Shown: positions 51,202 through 60,170, counted from the first letter of the stretch. The stretch: 64,000 nucleotides of DNA from Rhodoferax sp. (GCA_019449595.1 JAGRPL010000002.1:118148-182147); one strand, 5' to 3'. The notes: generated from the sequence alone by a model not told the origin. Translations and numbers: made by a program.

Positions 51202-52044
51202 ATGAAAGCCAATCTGTATGCCCTGGGCACCATCGCCTTGTGGTCCACGCTGGCGACCCTGGGCGTGTCGCTGTCACATGTGCCACCCTTCCTGCTGACC
51301 GGGTTGGCCCTGCTACTGGGTAGTGTGATGGCGCTGCCGCTGTTGCGCGTTGATTTGCATCAATGGCGAATTCCCGCGGGCACGCTGGCACTGGGTGTGT
51401 ATGGTCTGTTCGGCTACCACTTCCTGCTGTTCATGGCGCTGCGCAGCGCGCCGCCCGTCGAAGCCAACCTGGTGAACTACCTGTGGCCCCTGCTGCTGGT
51501 CGTGCTGGCGCCCCTGTTCCTGCCCGGCATGCGCCTGCGCGCCGTGCAGGTGGTGGCGGCCCTGCTGGGTTTTGCCGGCGCAGCCATGGCCATCCTGGGC
51601 AGCAACCGTGGCGGTGGCGGCCTGCAGGCCTGGTCCTGGGGCTATCTGCCGGCCCTGGGCGCCGCCGTGGTCTGGTCCAGCTACTCGCTGCTGTGCCAGC
51701 GCGTGCGCACCTTTCCGACAGCGGCCATTGGCCTGTTCGGGCTGGTGTCGGGACTGCTGTCGCTGCTGTGCCACTGGCTGCTGGAAGCGCCGGTGACGCT
51801 GAGCGGCCACGACTGGCTGCTGATTGGCGTGATGGGGCTGGGCCCGCTGGGTGCCGCCTTCTTCCTGTGGGACAAGGCGCTCAAGCTCGGCGATGCGCGG
51901 CAGATCGGCGTCCTGAGCTACCTGACACCGCTGGCATCCACCACCCTGCTGATGCTGGTGGGTGGGCGCGCCTTCACCTGGAACATCGGGGTGGCCGCAC
52001 TGCTGATCATGGGTGCGGCGTTGCTGGGAACACGGGCCCGCTAA
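51202..52044 (+). CDS. EamA/DMT family transporter (YddG-like)
   Basis: A 280-residue inner-membrane protein with ten predicted helices in two EamA repeats. The first helices (MKANLYALGTIALWSTLATL) and the WPLLLVVLAPLF and LGPLGAAFFLWDKALK segments resemble the aromatic amino acid exporter YddG. The start at 51202 is supported by GGAGG 8 nt upstream. It is monocistronic, followed by a dispersed palindrome. Confidence 0.85.
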   Translation: MKANLYALGTIALWSTLATLGVSLSHVPPFLLTGLALLLGSVMALPLLRVDLHQWRIPAGTLALGVYGLFGYHFLLFMALRSAPPVEANLVNYLWPLLLVVLAPLFLPGMRLRAVQVVAALLGFAGAAMAILGSNRGGGGLQAWSWGYLPALGAAVVWSSYSLLCQRVRTFPTAAIGLFGLVSGLLSLLCHWLLEAPVTLSGHDWLLIGVMGLGPLGAAFFLWDKALKLGDARQIGVLSYLTPLASTTLLMLVGGRAFTWNIGVAALLIMGAALLGTRAR

Positions 52045-52088
52045 GGCGATTTTTTTATATCAAATCGGGTCATATGCCTCGCAGATAC

Positions 52089-52126
52089 TGCGCAGACAGC
52101 TCTGTTTTTCATAGCAGGCCTGCGCA
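52089..52126 (+). repeat. Dispersed palindromic repeat, copy E
   Basis: TGCGCAGACAGCTCTG, a T-rich loop, CATAGCAGGCC and a closing TGCGCA. It lies between the converging ends of the EamA transporter and ptsI, where it is the only obvious candidate for a terminator. Confidence 0.7.
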
Positions 52127-52156
52127 CACCGGGTGCACCAGGAAACGCCCGCGCCG

Positions 52157-53932
52157 CTAGGCTGCCGCCATCGCCTGCGCCGGGTCTTCGGCTTCCAGCA
52201 CCTGCTGCGCCCACAGCGCGAGCTTGCCGGTGTCGGCGCGCAATACCTCCTGCTTGACGGCCAGGATCTGTGCCGGGTGCATGGAGAAACTGCGCAGACC
52301 CAGGCCCAGCAGCAGCCGGGTCAGGCCCACATCGCCGGCCATTTCACCGCACACACTCACGCCCTTGCCCTGGGCCCGGCATTCGGCGATGGTGTCGGCC
52401 ATCAGGCGCAGCACAGCCGGATGCAGGGGGTCGTACAGGTGCGCCACCGACTCGTCGGCCCGGTCAATGGCCAGCGTGTACTGGATCAGGTCGTTGGTGC
52501 CAATGGACAGGAAGTCGAAGTGCTTCAGGAACAGCCGCAGGCTCAGGGCCGCAGCCGGAATTTCAATCATGGCGCCGAGCTTGATCGGGCCATAGGCAAC
52601 GCCCCGGTTATCCAGCATCGCCCGCGCGTGGTCCAGATGCGCCAGCGTCTGGCGGATCTCGCGGGCGTGGGCCAGCATGGGCACCAGCAGGTGGACCTGG
52701 CCATGGGCGGCCGCCCGCAGGATGGCCCGCAGCTGGGTCTGGAACATGGCCGGGTCCGCCAGACTCCAGCGAATGGCGCGCAGCCCCAGGGCGGGGTTCA
52801 GGTGGGCGTCGTCGCGCAGGGTGCTGTCCAGAGGCTTGTCGGCCCCCACATCCACCGTGCGGATGGTTACCGGCAGCCCCTGCATGCCTTCCACGGCGCG
52901 CCTGTAGGCCTGGTATTGCTCCTCTTCGCCGGGCAGACGGCCCTGGCGGCCCATGAACAGGAACTCGCTGCGGAACAGCCCCACCCCCAGGGCGCCGGCG
53001 GTCAGTGCGGCCGGCGCATCCTCGGGCATTTCGATGTTGGCCAGCAGCTGCACCTTTTCGCCGTCCAAGGTGACGGCCGGCGTGTGCAGCAGCCGCTGCA
53101 GGCGGCCGCGCTCGAGCTCGCCCTGGCGCTGCTTGAAACCGTACTCGGCCAGGATGATGGATGAGGGGTCGACGATGACGACTCCGGCGTCGCCGTCGAT
53201 GATCACCCAGTCGTCCTGGCGCACCAGCTGGCTGGCCTGGCGGGCGCCCACCACAGCCGGGATGTCCATGCTGCGCGCCACGATGGCGGTATGCGAGGTC
53301 TTGCCGCCCACGTCGGTGATGAAGCCGGCAAACACGCTTTGCTTGAACTGCAGCATGTCGGCCGGCGACAGGTCGTGCGCTATCAGGATCAGGGGCACGT
53401 CCACGGTGTCGTCCAGCAGCAGGTCCTGCTGCGACGACTTGCGGGGGCTGCGTGTGCTGTGCACCGCCAGGGGTGAGCCGGTGTTCTTCATGGCCCGCAG
53501 GACCCGCTCAGCAATCTGCTCCAGATCGGCCTTGCGTTCGCGCAGGTACTCGTCCTCCATCTCGTCAAACTGCCGCGCGATGATTTCGAGCTGGGTGGTC
53601 AGCGCCCATTCGGCGTTGTAGAGGCGCTCGGTGATCCAGCGCTTGACGCCGCCAATCAGCTCCTCGTCCTGCAGCAGCATGAGGTGCACATCGAGCAGCG
53701 CGCTCAACTCATGCGGCGCCTCCTTGGGCCCCATGTGGGCAATGCTGGCCTGCAGGCGGAAGATTTCCTCCACCACCGTATCGCGCCCCTTGCGGACGCG
53801 GTCAATTTCGGACACCACCGCGCTGGCGTCGATGAAGTAGTGGGCGACATCCACCCGGCTGGACGCCACCAGTACCGCCCGCCCGATGGCGATGCCCTTG
53901 GAGACCGCCAAGCCGTGGATGGAAAACGTCAT
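52157..53932 (-). CDS. ptsI: PTS enzyme I
   Basis: A 591-residue phosphoenolpyruvate-protein phosphotransferase. The HPr-binding helical domain is at ~25-150, the phosphohistidine is His214 in GGKTSHTAIVARS, and the PEP-binding barrel has FRSEFLFMGR, IGTNDLIQYTLA and SVCGEMAGD with the active-site Cys. It starts 37 bp after ptsH. There are no sugar-specific EIIB/EIIC genes in the cluster, so it belongs to a regulatory PTS. An insert at 158-176 (HSTRSPRKSSQQ) is polar. Confidence 0.97.
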   Translation of the reverse strand: MTFSIHGLAVSKGIAIGRAVLVASSRVDVAHYFIDASAVVSEIDRVRKGRDTVVEEIFRLQASIAHMGPKEAPHELSALLDVHLMLLQDEELIGGVKRWITERLYNAEWALTTQLEIIARQFDEMEDEYLRERKADLEQIAERVLRAMKNTGSPLAVHSTRSPRKSSQQDLLLDDTVDVPLILIAHDLSPADMLQFKQSVFAGFITDVGGKTSHTAIVARSMDIPAVVGARQASQLVRQDDWVIIDGDAGVVIVDPSSIILAEYGFKQRQGELERGRLQRLLHTPAVTLDGEKVQLLANIEMPEDAPAALTAGALGVGLFRSEFLFMGRQGRLPGEEEQYQAYRRAVEGMQGLPVTIRTVDVGADKPLDSTLRDDAHLNPALGLRAIRWSLADPAMFQTQLRAILRAAAHGQVHLLVPMLAHAREIRQTLAHLDHARAMLDNRGVAYGPIKLGAMIEIPAAALSLRLFLKHFDFLSIGTNDLIQYTLAIDRADESVAHLYDPLHPAVLRLMADTIAECRAQGKGVSVCGEMAGDVGLTRLLLGLGLRSFSMHPAQILAVKQEVLRADTGKLALWAQQVLEAEDPAQAMAAA

Positions 53933-53969
53933 GGCGCGATCCGCCAGGCAACCGGCACGGGAGCCATGT

Positions 53970-54239
53970 TCACTCGCCCTCGCCGAATTTGTCGGCAATC
54001 AGCGCCAGCAGGGCGTCCATGGCTTCCTGGGCGCGGTCCCCGTCGGTGTCGATCACGATTTCCGACCCCATGCCGGCGGCCAGCATCATCACACCCATGA
54101 TGCTCTTGGCGTTGACGCGGCGTTCGCCCTTGGTAACCCAGACCTCGCACGGGAAACTGCCCGCCAGCTTGGTCAGCTTGGCCGACGCCCGGGCATGCAA
54201 GCCCAACTTATTGATGATGGTCGCTGTGGTGGTGATCAT
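53970..54239 (-). CDS. ptsH: PTS phosphocarrier HPr
   Basis: An 89-residue HPr. The active-site histidine is His15 (KLGLHARASAKLT) and the regulatory Ser46 segment is AKSIMGVMML, so HPr kinase control is possible. Its 5' end overlaps the end of the EIIA gene by 32 bp, an unusually long overlap for this operon, meaning tight coupling. Confidence 0.97.
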   Translation of the reverse strand: MITTTATIINKLGLHARASAKLTKLAGSFPCEVWVTKGERRVNAKSIMGVMMLAAGMGSEIVIDTDGDRAQEAMDALLALIADKFGEGE

Positions 54240-54654
54240 TCGGCTTTCTTATCTGGTTTTGCGGAGCGGTGACGGCGACTTGCATGATGCACTGGGTACC
54301 ACCGGAAAGGGCCCGGGCCACCAGCGCGTCCAGCGGTTCATGGCGGTAGTTGACGGTGCGCAGCAGCATGGGCAGGTTGACGCCCGCCACCAGCTTGGAA
54401 TGGATGCCATCGACCACCTTCTGCGCCACGTTGCAGGGTGTTGCACCGAACATATCGGTCAGCACCAGCGTGTTGGGTGCATTGAGTTGGGCCAGCCGTG
54501 CCTGGGCGGCCAGGCGGGTGGTTTCTGTGGACGCATCGGCCTGCACGTCCAGGGCCAGGATGCCGCTGGCGGATTCGGGGTACACATGCAACACGCAGTC
54601 CCGCAAGGCGCTGGCCAGCGGTGCATGGGCGATGATGAGAATGCCGGTATTCAT
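54208..54654 (-). CDS. PTS EIIA component, mannose type
   Basis: A 148-residue EIIA of the mannose/fructose family. The phosphorylation site is His10 in GILIIAHAPLA, and LVLTDMFGATPCNVAQK is the conserved loop. The C-terminal ~15 residues (QNQIRKPNDHHHSDHHQ) are His-rich and encoded over the start of ptsH. With HPr and EI it forms a phosphate chain that lacks a membrane permease, as in other betaproteobacteria where it signals carbon or nitrogen state. Confidence 0.93.
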   Translation of the reverse strand: MNTGILIIAHAPLASALRDCVLHVYPESASGILALDVQADASTETTRLAAQARLAQLNAPNTLVLTDMFGATPCNVAQKVVDGIHSKLVAGVNLPMLLRTVNYRHEPLDALVARALSGGTQCIMQVAVTAPQNQIRKPNDHHHSDHHQ

Positions 54655-54743
54655 GGTGCGCAGGTTACCGATTATGGCCGCTTTGCCTGACGAAAAGACA
54701 GACTGCGCCTACACGCCCCCCCGGGGGCTCCTCCGCCAGGCCG

Positions 54744-55247
54744 TCATTGCAGCTGCAGGTCGGAAAACAGAATGTCGGTCATATCGGAATTGAGACGCGG
54801 GGCGTACACCGCCACGTGGAATATTTCGGCGCCGGTGGTGATCCAGGCCAATTGCGCCTGCACGGCGGCACCGTCGGGACGTTGCCCCTGGGCCGACACC
54901 ATCACGGCATGGCTCCACGCGGCCCCAGGCGGAAACTCCCGCTCCTGCATCGTGGCAGCCGCCATGTTGCGCAAGGTCTCTTTCCGCCACGCCGCCAGGA
55001 TGGCGGCCGACTGGGCGGCATTGGCCAGCGGCACCCGGCTGATGGCAAACAGGCCACCTCCGGCCTCGCAGCCCGCCATCGCCAACTGCAGGTCGGTTTC
55101 TGCGAGCCGCACCGTGCGCTGGGCCCGGTCGGGTTTGCAGGGGAGGCGAGCAGTCAGTCCCTCCAGTGGCACCGCCCGCCAGTTCAGCGTCGGGCTGCAG
55201 GCCGCCAGAACCAGGGCTGCCACGACCAGGAATGCATGCAACCTCAT
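54744..55247 (-). CDS. Putative lipoprotein of unknown function
   Basis: A 167-residue protein with a lipoprotein signal (lipobox LAAC, Cys17). The mature part has Cys residues in RLPCKPDRAQ and MAGCEAGGG that could pair as a disulfide, and an alpha/beta pattern. I do not recognise the family with certainty. The start overlaps the DUF4197 stop by 4 bp (ATGA), so the two are coupled and may act in the same envelope process. Confidence 0.75.
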   Translation of the reverse strand: MRLHAFLVVAALVLAACSPTLNWRAVPLEGLTARLPCKPDRAQRTVRLAETDLQLAMAGCEAGGGLFAISRVPLANAAQSAAILAAWRKETLRNMAAATMQEREFPPGAAWSHAVMVSAQGQRPDGAAVQAQLAWITTGAEIFHVAVYAPRLNSDMTDILFSDLQLQ

Positions 55248-55948
55248 CGCAGCGCGCCAAACACCTTGCTCACGATGGCGCTGCCATAGCCCACCGGGTT
55301 TTGCCGGATCTTCTTCTCTTCTTCCGAAATCATGAAATACAGGCCGTCCAGGGTCTTGCCGGTAACGTACTGCTGGATATTGGCATCCTCCTTCTTCAGC
55401 AGCCCCAGCTCGGACGCCTTGCCGGCGACCTGGTTGTACTTGTCCGCCAACCCCACTTTGGCCGTGGCGCGGGTAACCACCGGCAGGAACTTCACCGCCA
55501 GGTCGGGGCGGGTCTTGGTGGCAAAGAAATTGGTCACGGCGGTTTCCCCCCCGGTGAGAATGCCCTTGGCGTCGGTAACCGTCATGGTTTGCACGGCCTT
55601 GAGCAGCAGGTCCTTGGCCATGGGGACGGCGGCCTCGGCCCCCCGGTTCATGGCCGTGATCAGCTCATCCACCCGGCCCGCCTGGCCAAAGGTGCGCAAC
55701 AGATTGGCGGCGTCGTTGAGGTAGCCGGGCAAGGGAATGCGAACTTTTTCGTTGCCCAGGAATCCATCCTGCACGCCCAGCAGCCCGATGGCCGACAAGG
55801 CGCCCTTTTCCAGCGCCGTTTTGAGCCCCCGGGAGGCGTCGGCATTGCTGATATCGGCCAGGGTCAGGGCGTGGGCCTGCTGCAACGCGGTCATCCCCAG
55901 TAGGGCCAGCGCGGACATTGAAACGGAATTAAACTGACGACGATCCAT
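55244..55948 (-). CDS. DUF4197 domain protein, exported
   Basis: A 234-residue protein. An export signal with an arginine pair (MDRRQFNSVSMSALALL, cut near AHA) precedes a helical DUF4197 domain (DASRGLKTALEKGA, GYLNDAANLLRTFGQA, KTLDGLYFMISEEEKKIRQNP). Function is unknown. GAGGTG 7 nt upstream supports ATG 55948; the frame is open far beyond. Only 15 bp separate it from the divergent TlpA-like gene. Confidence 0.9.
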   Translation of the reverse strand: MDRRQFNSVSMSALALLGMTALQQAHALTLADISNADASRGLKTALEKGALSAIGLLGVQDGFLGNEKVRIPLPGYLNDAANLLRTFGQAGRVDELITAMNRGAEAAVPMAKDLLLKAVQTMTVTDAKGILTGGETAVTNFFATKTRPDLAVKFLPVVTRATAKVGLADKYNQVAGKASELGLLKKEDANIQQYVTGKTLDGLYFMISEEEKKIRQNPVGYGSAIVSKVFGALR

Positions 55949-55963
55949 GAATAGCACCTCTGT

Positions 55964-56461
55964 ATGAAACGAAATCTCGTTATTGCCGCCATCGTAGCGT
56001 CTTGCGCCGTCGTGGCGGGCGCGTATTTGTGGAACGACAGCACGGCGGCGCCGGCTTCCACCTTCGTCCTGCTGGATGGTTCCCAGAAGCATACGGCAGA
56101 CCTCAAGGGACGTGTGACGCTGGTGAACTTCTGGGCCACCAGTTGCGTGACCTGCGTGGCCGAGATGCCCCAGCTCATTGCCACCCACGACAAGTACAAG
56201 GACCGGGGTTTCGACACGCTGGCCGTCGCCATGCAATACGACCCGCCCAGTTACGTGGTCAATTATGTGCAGACCCGCAAGCTGCCCTTCCAGGTCGCGC
56301 TGGACAACACCGGCGCGCTTGCCAAGTCGTGGGGCGATGTCCAGCTCACCCCCACCACCTACCTGGTGAACAAGCGGGGCCAGATCGTCAAGCGCTACGT
56401 GGGCGAGCCCAATTTCCCCGAGCTGCACCAGCTGATCGAGCAGCTGCTGGCGGAGACCTGA
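55964..56461 (+). CDS. TlpA-like thioredoxin-fold protein
   Basis: A 165-residue membrane-anchored or exported thiol-disulfide protein. A hydrophobic N-terminus (residues 5-22) precedes a thioredoxin domain with redox motif CVTC (Cys61, Cys64) in NFWATSCVTCVAEMP and cis-Pro in LTPTTYLV. TlpA/ResA-like proteins reduce apocytochrome or copper-site cysteines; a cytochrome b561 gene follows, which fits a redox role. There is no ribosome-binding site on the plus strand before the ATG, so translation may be weak or the start may differ. Confidence 0.88.
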   Translation: MKRNLVIAAIVASCAVVAGAYLWNDSTAAPASTFVLLDGSQKHTADLKGRVTLVNFWATSCVTCVAEMPQLIATHDKYKDRGFDTLAVAMQYDPPSYVVNYVQTRKLPFQVALDNTGALAKSWGDVQLTPTTYLVNKRGQIVKRYVGEPNFPELHQLIEQLLAET

Positions 56462-56539
56462 TCCACACTCCAGCCGGCTGGGCCGGCCGGCAATATTCTT
56501 TATGATCTCCCCTGACAACGGATGATCCGTGGGAGAAAC

Positions 56540-57208
56540 ATGCTGTTCAAGGTAAGGGTGTGGGATCTGCCGACCCGGCTGTTCCACTGGAGTTTGGTGT
56601 TGTGCTTTGCCGGACTGCTGGCCACCGCAGAGGTGGCGGGAGCGGCTATGGCATGGCATTTTCGCCTGGGCTATGCCACCCTGAGCCTGCTGCTGTTCCG
56701 GCTGCTCTGGGGCGTATGGGGGGGCCGCTGGTCGCGCTTCGGCACCTTCGGTCTCGCCCCGGCCACCCTCCTGCGCTACGTACGGGGCGAGCAGACGCCC
56801 GCCCTGACCGTGGGCCACAACCCCCTGGGCTCGGTGGCGGTGCTGGTGCTGCTGCTCCTGGCGCTGCTGCAGGCGGCGACCGGCCTGTTCAGTGCCGATG
56901 AAACCGTCACCGCAGCCGGGCCATTGGCCCGCAGGGCCACCGCCACCTGGGTGCATGCCGCAACGGTCTATCACACGCAAATCGGCAAGATCCTTCTGAT
57001 TGTGCTGGTGCAGCTGCACATTGCGGCCATTGTCTTCCACCGCATGCGCCGGGGCGAAAATCTGGTGCTGCCCATGCTCACGGGGGACAAGCAATTGCGC
57101 GAACCGTTTGAAGCCGCCCGCGATGACGCCCGCACCCGCGCACTGGCGCTTGGCATGCTGGCGTGCTGCGCAGCTGCCATTTTGTTGCTGCTCCGCTGGG
57201 CAGACTGA
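56540..57208 (+). CDS. Cytochrome b561 family protein
   Basis: A 222-residue membrane protein with four core helices and an extra C-terminal helix. Opening residues VWDLPTRLFHWSL and the later VQLHIAAIVFHRMRRGENLVLPML are typical of the Ni/Fe-hydrogenase/b561-type family; histidines in these helices are likely haem ligands. ATG 56540 has GGGAGA just upstream. It probably takes electrons from quinol or a periplasmic c-type cytochrome; the partner is unknown. Confidence 0.88.
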   Translation: MLFKVRVWDLPTRLFHWSLVLCFAGLLATAEVAGAAMAWHFRLGYATLSLLLFRLLWGVWGGRWSRFGTFGLAPATLLRYVRGEQTPALTVGHNPLGSVAVLVLLLLALLQAATGLFSADETVTAAGPLARRATATWVHAATVYHTQIGKILLIVLVQLHIAAIVFHRMRRGENLVLPMLTGDKQLREPFEAARDDARTRALALGMLACCAAAILLLLRWAD

Positions 57209-57224
57209 AAGGGATCCTGAACAC

Positions 57225-57719
57225 ATGCGCACAAGTACGCCCCACATCGAACTGCTGACGCCGGCATCCGCCGCTGAACTCGATCACGTCCGGAGCCTGT
57301 TCGCGGAATATGCCGGCACGCTGAAAGTAGATCTGTGTTTCCAGAATTTTGCCGAAGAGCTGCAAGACCTGCCGGGCGAATACCGTGCCCCGCGGGGGGC
57401 ACTGCTGCTCGCCACCGTCAATGGCCAGTACGCCGGGTGCTGCGCCCTGCGCCCGCTGGACACGGCCGACTACCCCAGCGCCTGCGAGATGAAACGCCTG
57501 TTCGTCCGTCCGGCCTTCCGCGGCTTGGGCTTGGGCCGCCTGCTGGCCGAAGGCATTCTGGATGCGGCCCGCCTGGCGGGCTACAGTTGCATTCTGCTCG
57601 ACACCCTGGACGACATGGAGTCGGCCCGCGCGCTCTACCAGGAACTCGGTTTCGAGGAAGTCCCGCCGTACTATTTCAACCCGATCGCAGGCGCCCACTA
57701 CCTCAAGGCCGAGTTGTAG
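57225..57719 (+). CDS. GNAT family N-acetyltransferase
   Basis: A 164-residue acetyltransferase. The acetyl-CoA binding motif A is MKRLFVRPAFRGLGLGRLLAEGILDAAR with RGLGLG, and the C-terminal motif B is ARALYQELGFEEVPPYYFNP. The YYFNP ending is typical of a subfamily that often follows cytochrome or metabolic genes. Substrate unknown. It is 16 bp after the b561 gene. Confidence 0.88.
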   Translation: MRTSTPHIELLTPASAAELDHVRSLFAEYAGTLKVDLCFQNFAEELQDLPGEYRAPRGALLLATVNGQYAGCCALRPLDTADYPSACEMKRLFVRPAFRGLGLGRLLAEGILDAARLAGYSCILLDTLDDMESARALYQELGFEEVPPYYFNPIAGAHYLKAEL

Positions 57720-57756
57720 GCGCAGCCCCGGCTGAACGCCGGATCGCCCGACGCGC

Positions 57757-58266
57757 TCAGGCGCTCCTGGCCTGCGCCAGCAAGGTGGCGGCGTCGCTCA
57801 CGGCAAACTGGCCCGGACCTTCGACGTTGAGCGATACCACCGTGCCATTCTTGACCAGCATGGAGTAGCGGTTGCTGCGCAGGCCCATGCCCTTGGCCGT
57901 CAGATCCAGCGTCAGGCCGGTGGCCTGTGCAAAGGCGGCACTGCCATCGGCCAGCATGCGCACGGCCCCCTCGGTTTTCTGCTCGCGCGCCCAGGCACCC
58001 ATGACAAAGGCGTCATTGACACTGACACACCAGATTTCGTCCACCCCTGCAGCCTTGAGCGCGGCGGCGTTTTCCACATAGCCAGGCACATGCTTGGCAG
58101 AGCAGGTGGGCGTGAAGGCCCCGGGCAAACCGAACAGGGCAATGGTCTTGCCAGCCGTGGCTTTGGTCACATCCACCGGGTTGGGCCCGATGCTGCAACC
58201 GTTGCCTTCAACCTCGACGTATTCCATCAACGTGGCTGCGGGAAGGGTGTCACCTACTTTGATCAT
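57757..58266 (-). CDS. Peroxiredoxin, Prx5-type
   Basis: A 169-residue thiol peroxidase of the Prx5/PMP20 branch. The peroxidatic cysteine is Cys55 in LPGAFTPTCSAKHVPG, and Cys79 lies in EIWCVSVND. GGAG 5 nt before the ATG at 58266 sets the start; a GTG 6 nt earlier is in frame but less likely. It reduces H2O2 and organic hydroperoxides, with glutathione or glutaredoxin as probable donor. Confidence 0.93.
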   Translation of the reverse strand: MIKVGDTLPAATLMEYVEVEGNGCSIGPNPVDVTKATAGKTIALFGLPGAFTPTCSAKHVPGYVENAAALKAAGVDEIWCVSVNDAFVMGAWAREQKTEGAVRMLADGSAAFAQATGLTLDLTAKGMGLRSNRYSMLVKNGTVVSLNVEGPGQFAVSDAATLLAQARSA

Positions 58267-58297
58267 GTTCACTCCAGGTTATTCGCTTCCACAAATG

Positions 58298-58325
58298 AAA
58301 ACGGCCCACAATTGTGGGCCGTTTT
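58298..58325. terminator. Terminator of the S10 operon
   Basis: A 28-nt perfect palindrome: AAAACGGCCCAC, AATT, GTGGGCCGTTTT. It lies 32 nt beyond the rpsQ stop on the minus strand and ends in a T-run. It separates the ribosomal operon from the peroxiredoxin gene, which therefore has its own promoter. Confidence 0.92.
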
Positions 58326-58357
58326 CTGCAGACCTGCGGTCCTGAAGGTCGAAACCC

Positions 58358-58627
58358 TTAGACGGCAGCAGCCTTCTCAACCAAACGGGTCGCTACCCAG
58401 TTCTTGGTCTTGGAAATAGGCCGGCTCTCGGTGATTTCGATGATGTCACCCAACTTGTACTCGCCCTTTTCGTCGTGGGCGTGGTACTTGCTGGATTTAC
58501 CAACGATCTTGCCGTAGAGCTCGTGCTTCACACGACGCTCGATCAGCACGGTCACCGTCTTGGCACGCTTGTCGCTGACCACCTTGCCAATCAAGGTGCG
58601 CTTGAGGGATTTTTTAGCTTCCGTCAT
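58358..58627 (-). CDS. rpsQ: 30S ribosomal protein S17
   Basis: An 89-residue primary 16S rRNA-binding protein. The opening [36 protein letters not shown] is diagnostic. It is the last gene of the S10 operon, 10 bp after rpmC, and is followed by a strong terminator; rplN is not next to it. Confidence 0.98.
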   Translation of the reverse strand: MTEAKKSLKRTLIGKVVSDKRAKTVTVLIERRVKHELYGKIVGKSSKYHAHDEKGEYKLGDIIEITESRPISKTKNWVATRLVEKAAAV

Positions 58628-58637
58628 TTATCGCTCC

Positions 58638-58844
58638 TTATTTGGCGGATTTTTCAGCGCTTTGCTTCTCGACAAGAATGGTCTTGGCGCGGGCAATGTC
58701 GCGGCGCGCAGTGCGCAGCGTAGCGGTGTTGTTGAGTTGTTGCGTGGCTTTCTGCATACGCAGGCCAAAGTGGGCTTTTTGCAGCGCTTTGACTTCGGAT
58801 TCCAGACCAGCAACGTCTTTTTGGCGCAGTTCAGCAGCTTTCAT
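58638..58844 (-). CDS. rpmC: 50S ribosomal protein L29
   Basis: A 68-residue two-helix protein at the exit tunnel. [33 protein letters not shown] and [18 protein letters not shown] match L29, with a short Lys/Ala-rich tail. It starts 16 bp after rplP; AGGAG lies directly upstream. Confidence 0.97.
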   Translation of the reverse strand: MKAAELRQKDVAGLESEVKALQKAHFGLRMQKATQQLNNTATLRTARRDIARAKTILVEKQSAEKSAK

Positions 58845-58860
58845 TTCTTTCTTCTCCTGA

Positions 58861-59277
58861 TTACTGGCCGATCATGCGGGCAACGAAAGTGGTCCGCAGA
58901 GGCAGCTTGGCAGCTGCCAGACGGAACGCTTCACGAGCCAGCTCTTCGGGCACGCCAACGATTTCAAACACGATTTTTCCGGGCTGGATCTCAGCCACGT
59001 AGTACTCGGGATTGCCTTTACCGTTACCCATACGCACTTCAGCAGGCTTCTGGGAAATCGGCTTGTCGGGAAACACGCGAATCCAGATACGGCCACCACG
59101 CTTCACGTGGCGGGAAATGGCACGACGTGCCGCTTCGATCTGGCGCGCGGTCAAACGACCACGGTCCGTACATTTCAGACCGAAATCACCAAAAGCGACC
59201 GAGCTGCCTCGGGTCGCGATGCCGGTGTTACGGCCCTTCTGCTCTTTGCGGTACTTGCGACGAGCGGGTTGCAACAT
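58861..59277 (-). CDS. rplP: 50S ribosomal protein L16
   Basis: A 138-residue protein near the peptidyl-transferase centre. [24 protein letters not shown] and the conserved [46 protein letters not shown] stretch are diagnostic. It starts 2 bp after the rpsC stop. Confidence 0.98.
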   Translation of the reverse strand: MLQPARRKYRKEQKGRNTGIATRGSSVAFGDFGLKCTDRGRLTARQIEAARRAISRHVKRGGRIWIRVFPDKPISQKPAEVRMGNGKGNPEYYVAEIQPGKIVFEIVGVPEELAREAFRLAAAKLPLRTTFVARMIGQ

Positions 59278-59279
59278 AA

Positions 59280-60170
59280 TTATTCTCCTTTGCCGTCAGC
59301 TGCTGCAGCTGGCGCGGCGACTTTGCGAACGCGCTTAACGGCGGGTTTAGAGTCGGTACCGGCAGCCTCTGCAGGCTTGTCGCTACCGTCAGCCGGTGCC
59401 GCATTGGTACCTGCCGGGCGACGTGCGCCACGCGGTGCGGGGCGGTCGGAACCAGGACGGGCACCACGGTCATCGCGGCGGGGGCCACGTGGACGACGCT
59501 CTTCTTCAGCACGGGGCTCAACGGCGGCCGGCAGGTCATTGCGACCCAGCGTGTCACCCTTGTAGACCCACACCTTGACACCAATGATGCCGTAGGTGGT
59601 GCTGGCTTCGGAGGTTCCGTAGTCGATGTCGGCACGCAGGGTGTGGAGTGGCACGCGACCTTCGCGATACCACTCGCAACGGGCAATTTCAATGCCGTTG
59701 AGACGACCCGACGACATGATCTTGATGCCCAGGGCACCCAGACGCATGGCGTTTTGCATGGCGCGCTTCATGGCGCGACGGAACATGATGCGCTTCTCGA
59801 GCTGCTGGGTGATGGAGTCGGCAATCAGTTTGGCATCGATTTCGGGCTTGCGCACTTCTTCGATGTTGACTGCGACCGGCACGCCCAGTTGCTTGCCGAG
59901 GTCACGCTTGAGGTTCTCGATGTCCTCGCCTTTCTTGCCGATCACGACACCCGGACGTGCCGAGAAAATCGTGATACGGGCATTCTTGGCGGGCCGTTCG
60001 ATCAAGACGCGCGACACGGAAGCGTTTTTCAGCTTCTTCTTGAGGTATTCGCGGACCTTGATGTCTTCGGCCAGCATGCCGGCGAAGTCACTGTTGCTGG
60101 CGTACCAGCGCGACGACCAGTTACGGCTGATCGCCAAGCGAAAGCCGGTTGGGTGGATTTTTTGTCCCAT
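59280..60170 (-). CDS. rpsC: 30S ribosomal protein S3 with long C-terminal tail
   Basis: A 296-residue protein. The core (to ~residue 225) has the KH domain with [19 protein letters not shown] and the C-terminal [33 protein letters not shown] further ~70 residues form a low-complexity tail rich in Arg/Pro/Asp, then Ala/Lys ([15 protein letters not shown]...). E. coli S3 has 233 residues and lacks most of it. The start [14 protein letters not shown] at 60170 is standard. Confidence 0.97.
   Translation of the reverse strand: MGQKIHPTGFRLAISRNWSSRWYASNSDFAGMLAEDIKVREYLKKKLKNASVSRVLIERPAKNARITIFSARPGVVIGKKGEDIENLKRDLGKQLGVPVAVNIEEVRKPEIDAKLIADSITQQLEKRIMFRRAMKRAMQNAMRLGALGIKIMSSGRLNGIEIARCEWYREGRVPLHTLRADIDYGTSEASTTYGIIGVKVWVYKGDTLGRNDLPAAVEPRAEEERRPRGPRRDDRGARPGSDRPAPRGARRPAGTNAAPADGSDKPAEAAGTDSKPAVKRVRKVAAPAAAADGKGE

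Noticed and set aside
55949..57247. Upstream extension of the DUF4197 protein to 667 residues
   Set aside because: It is antisense to the TlpA-like and cytochrome b561 genes. The export signal and ribosome-binding site fix the start at 55948.
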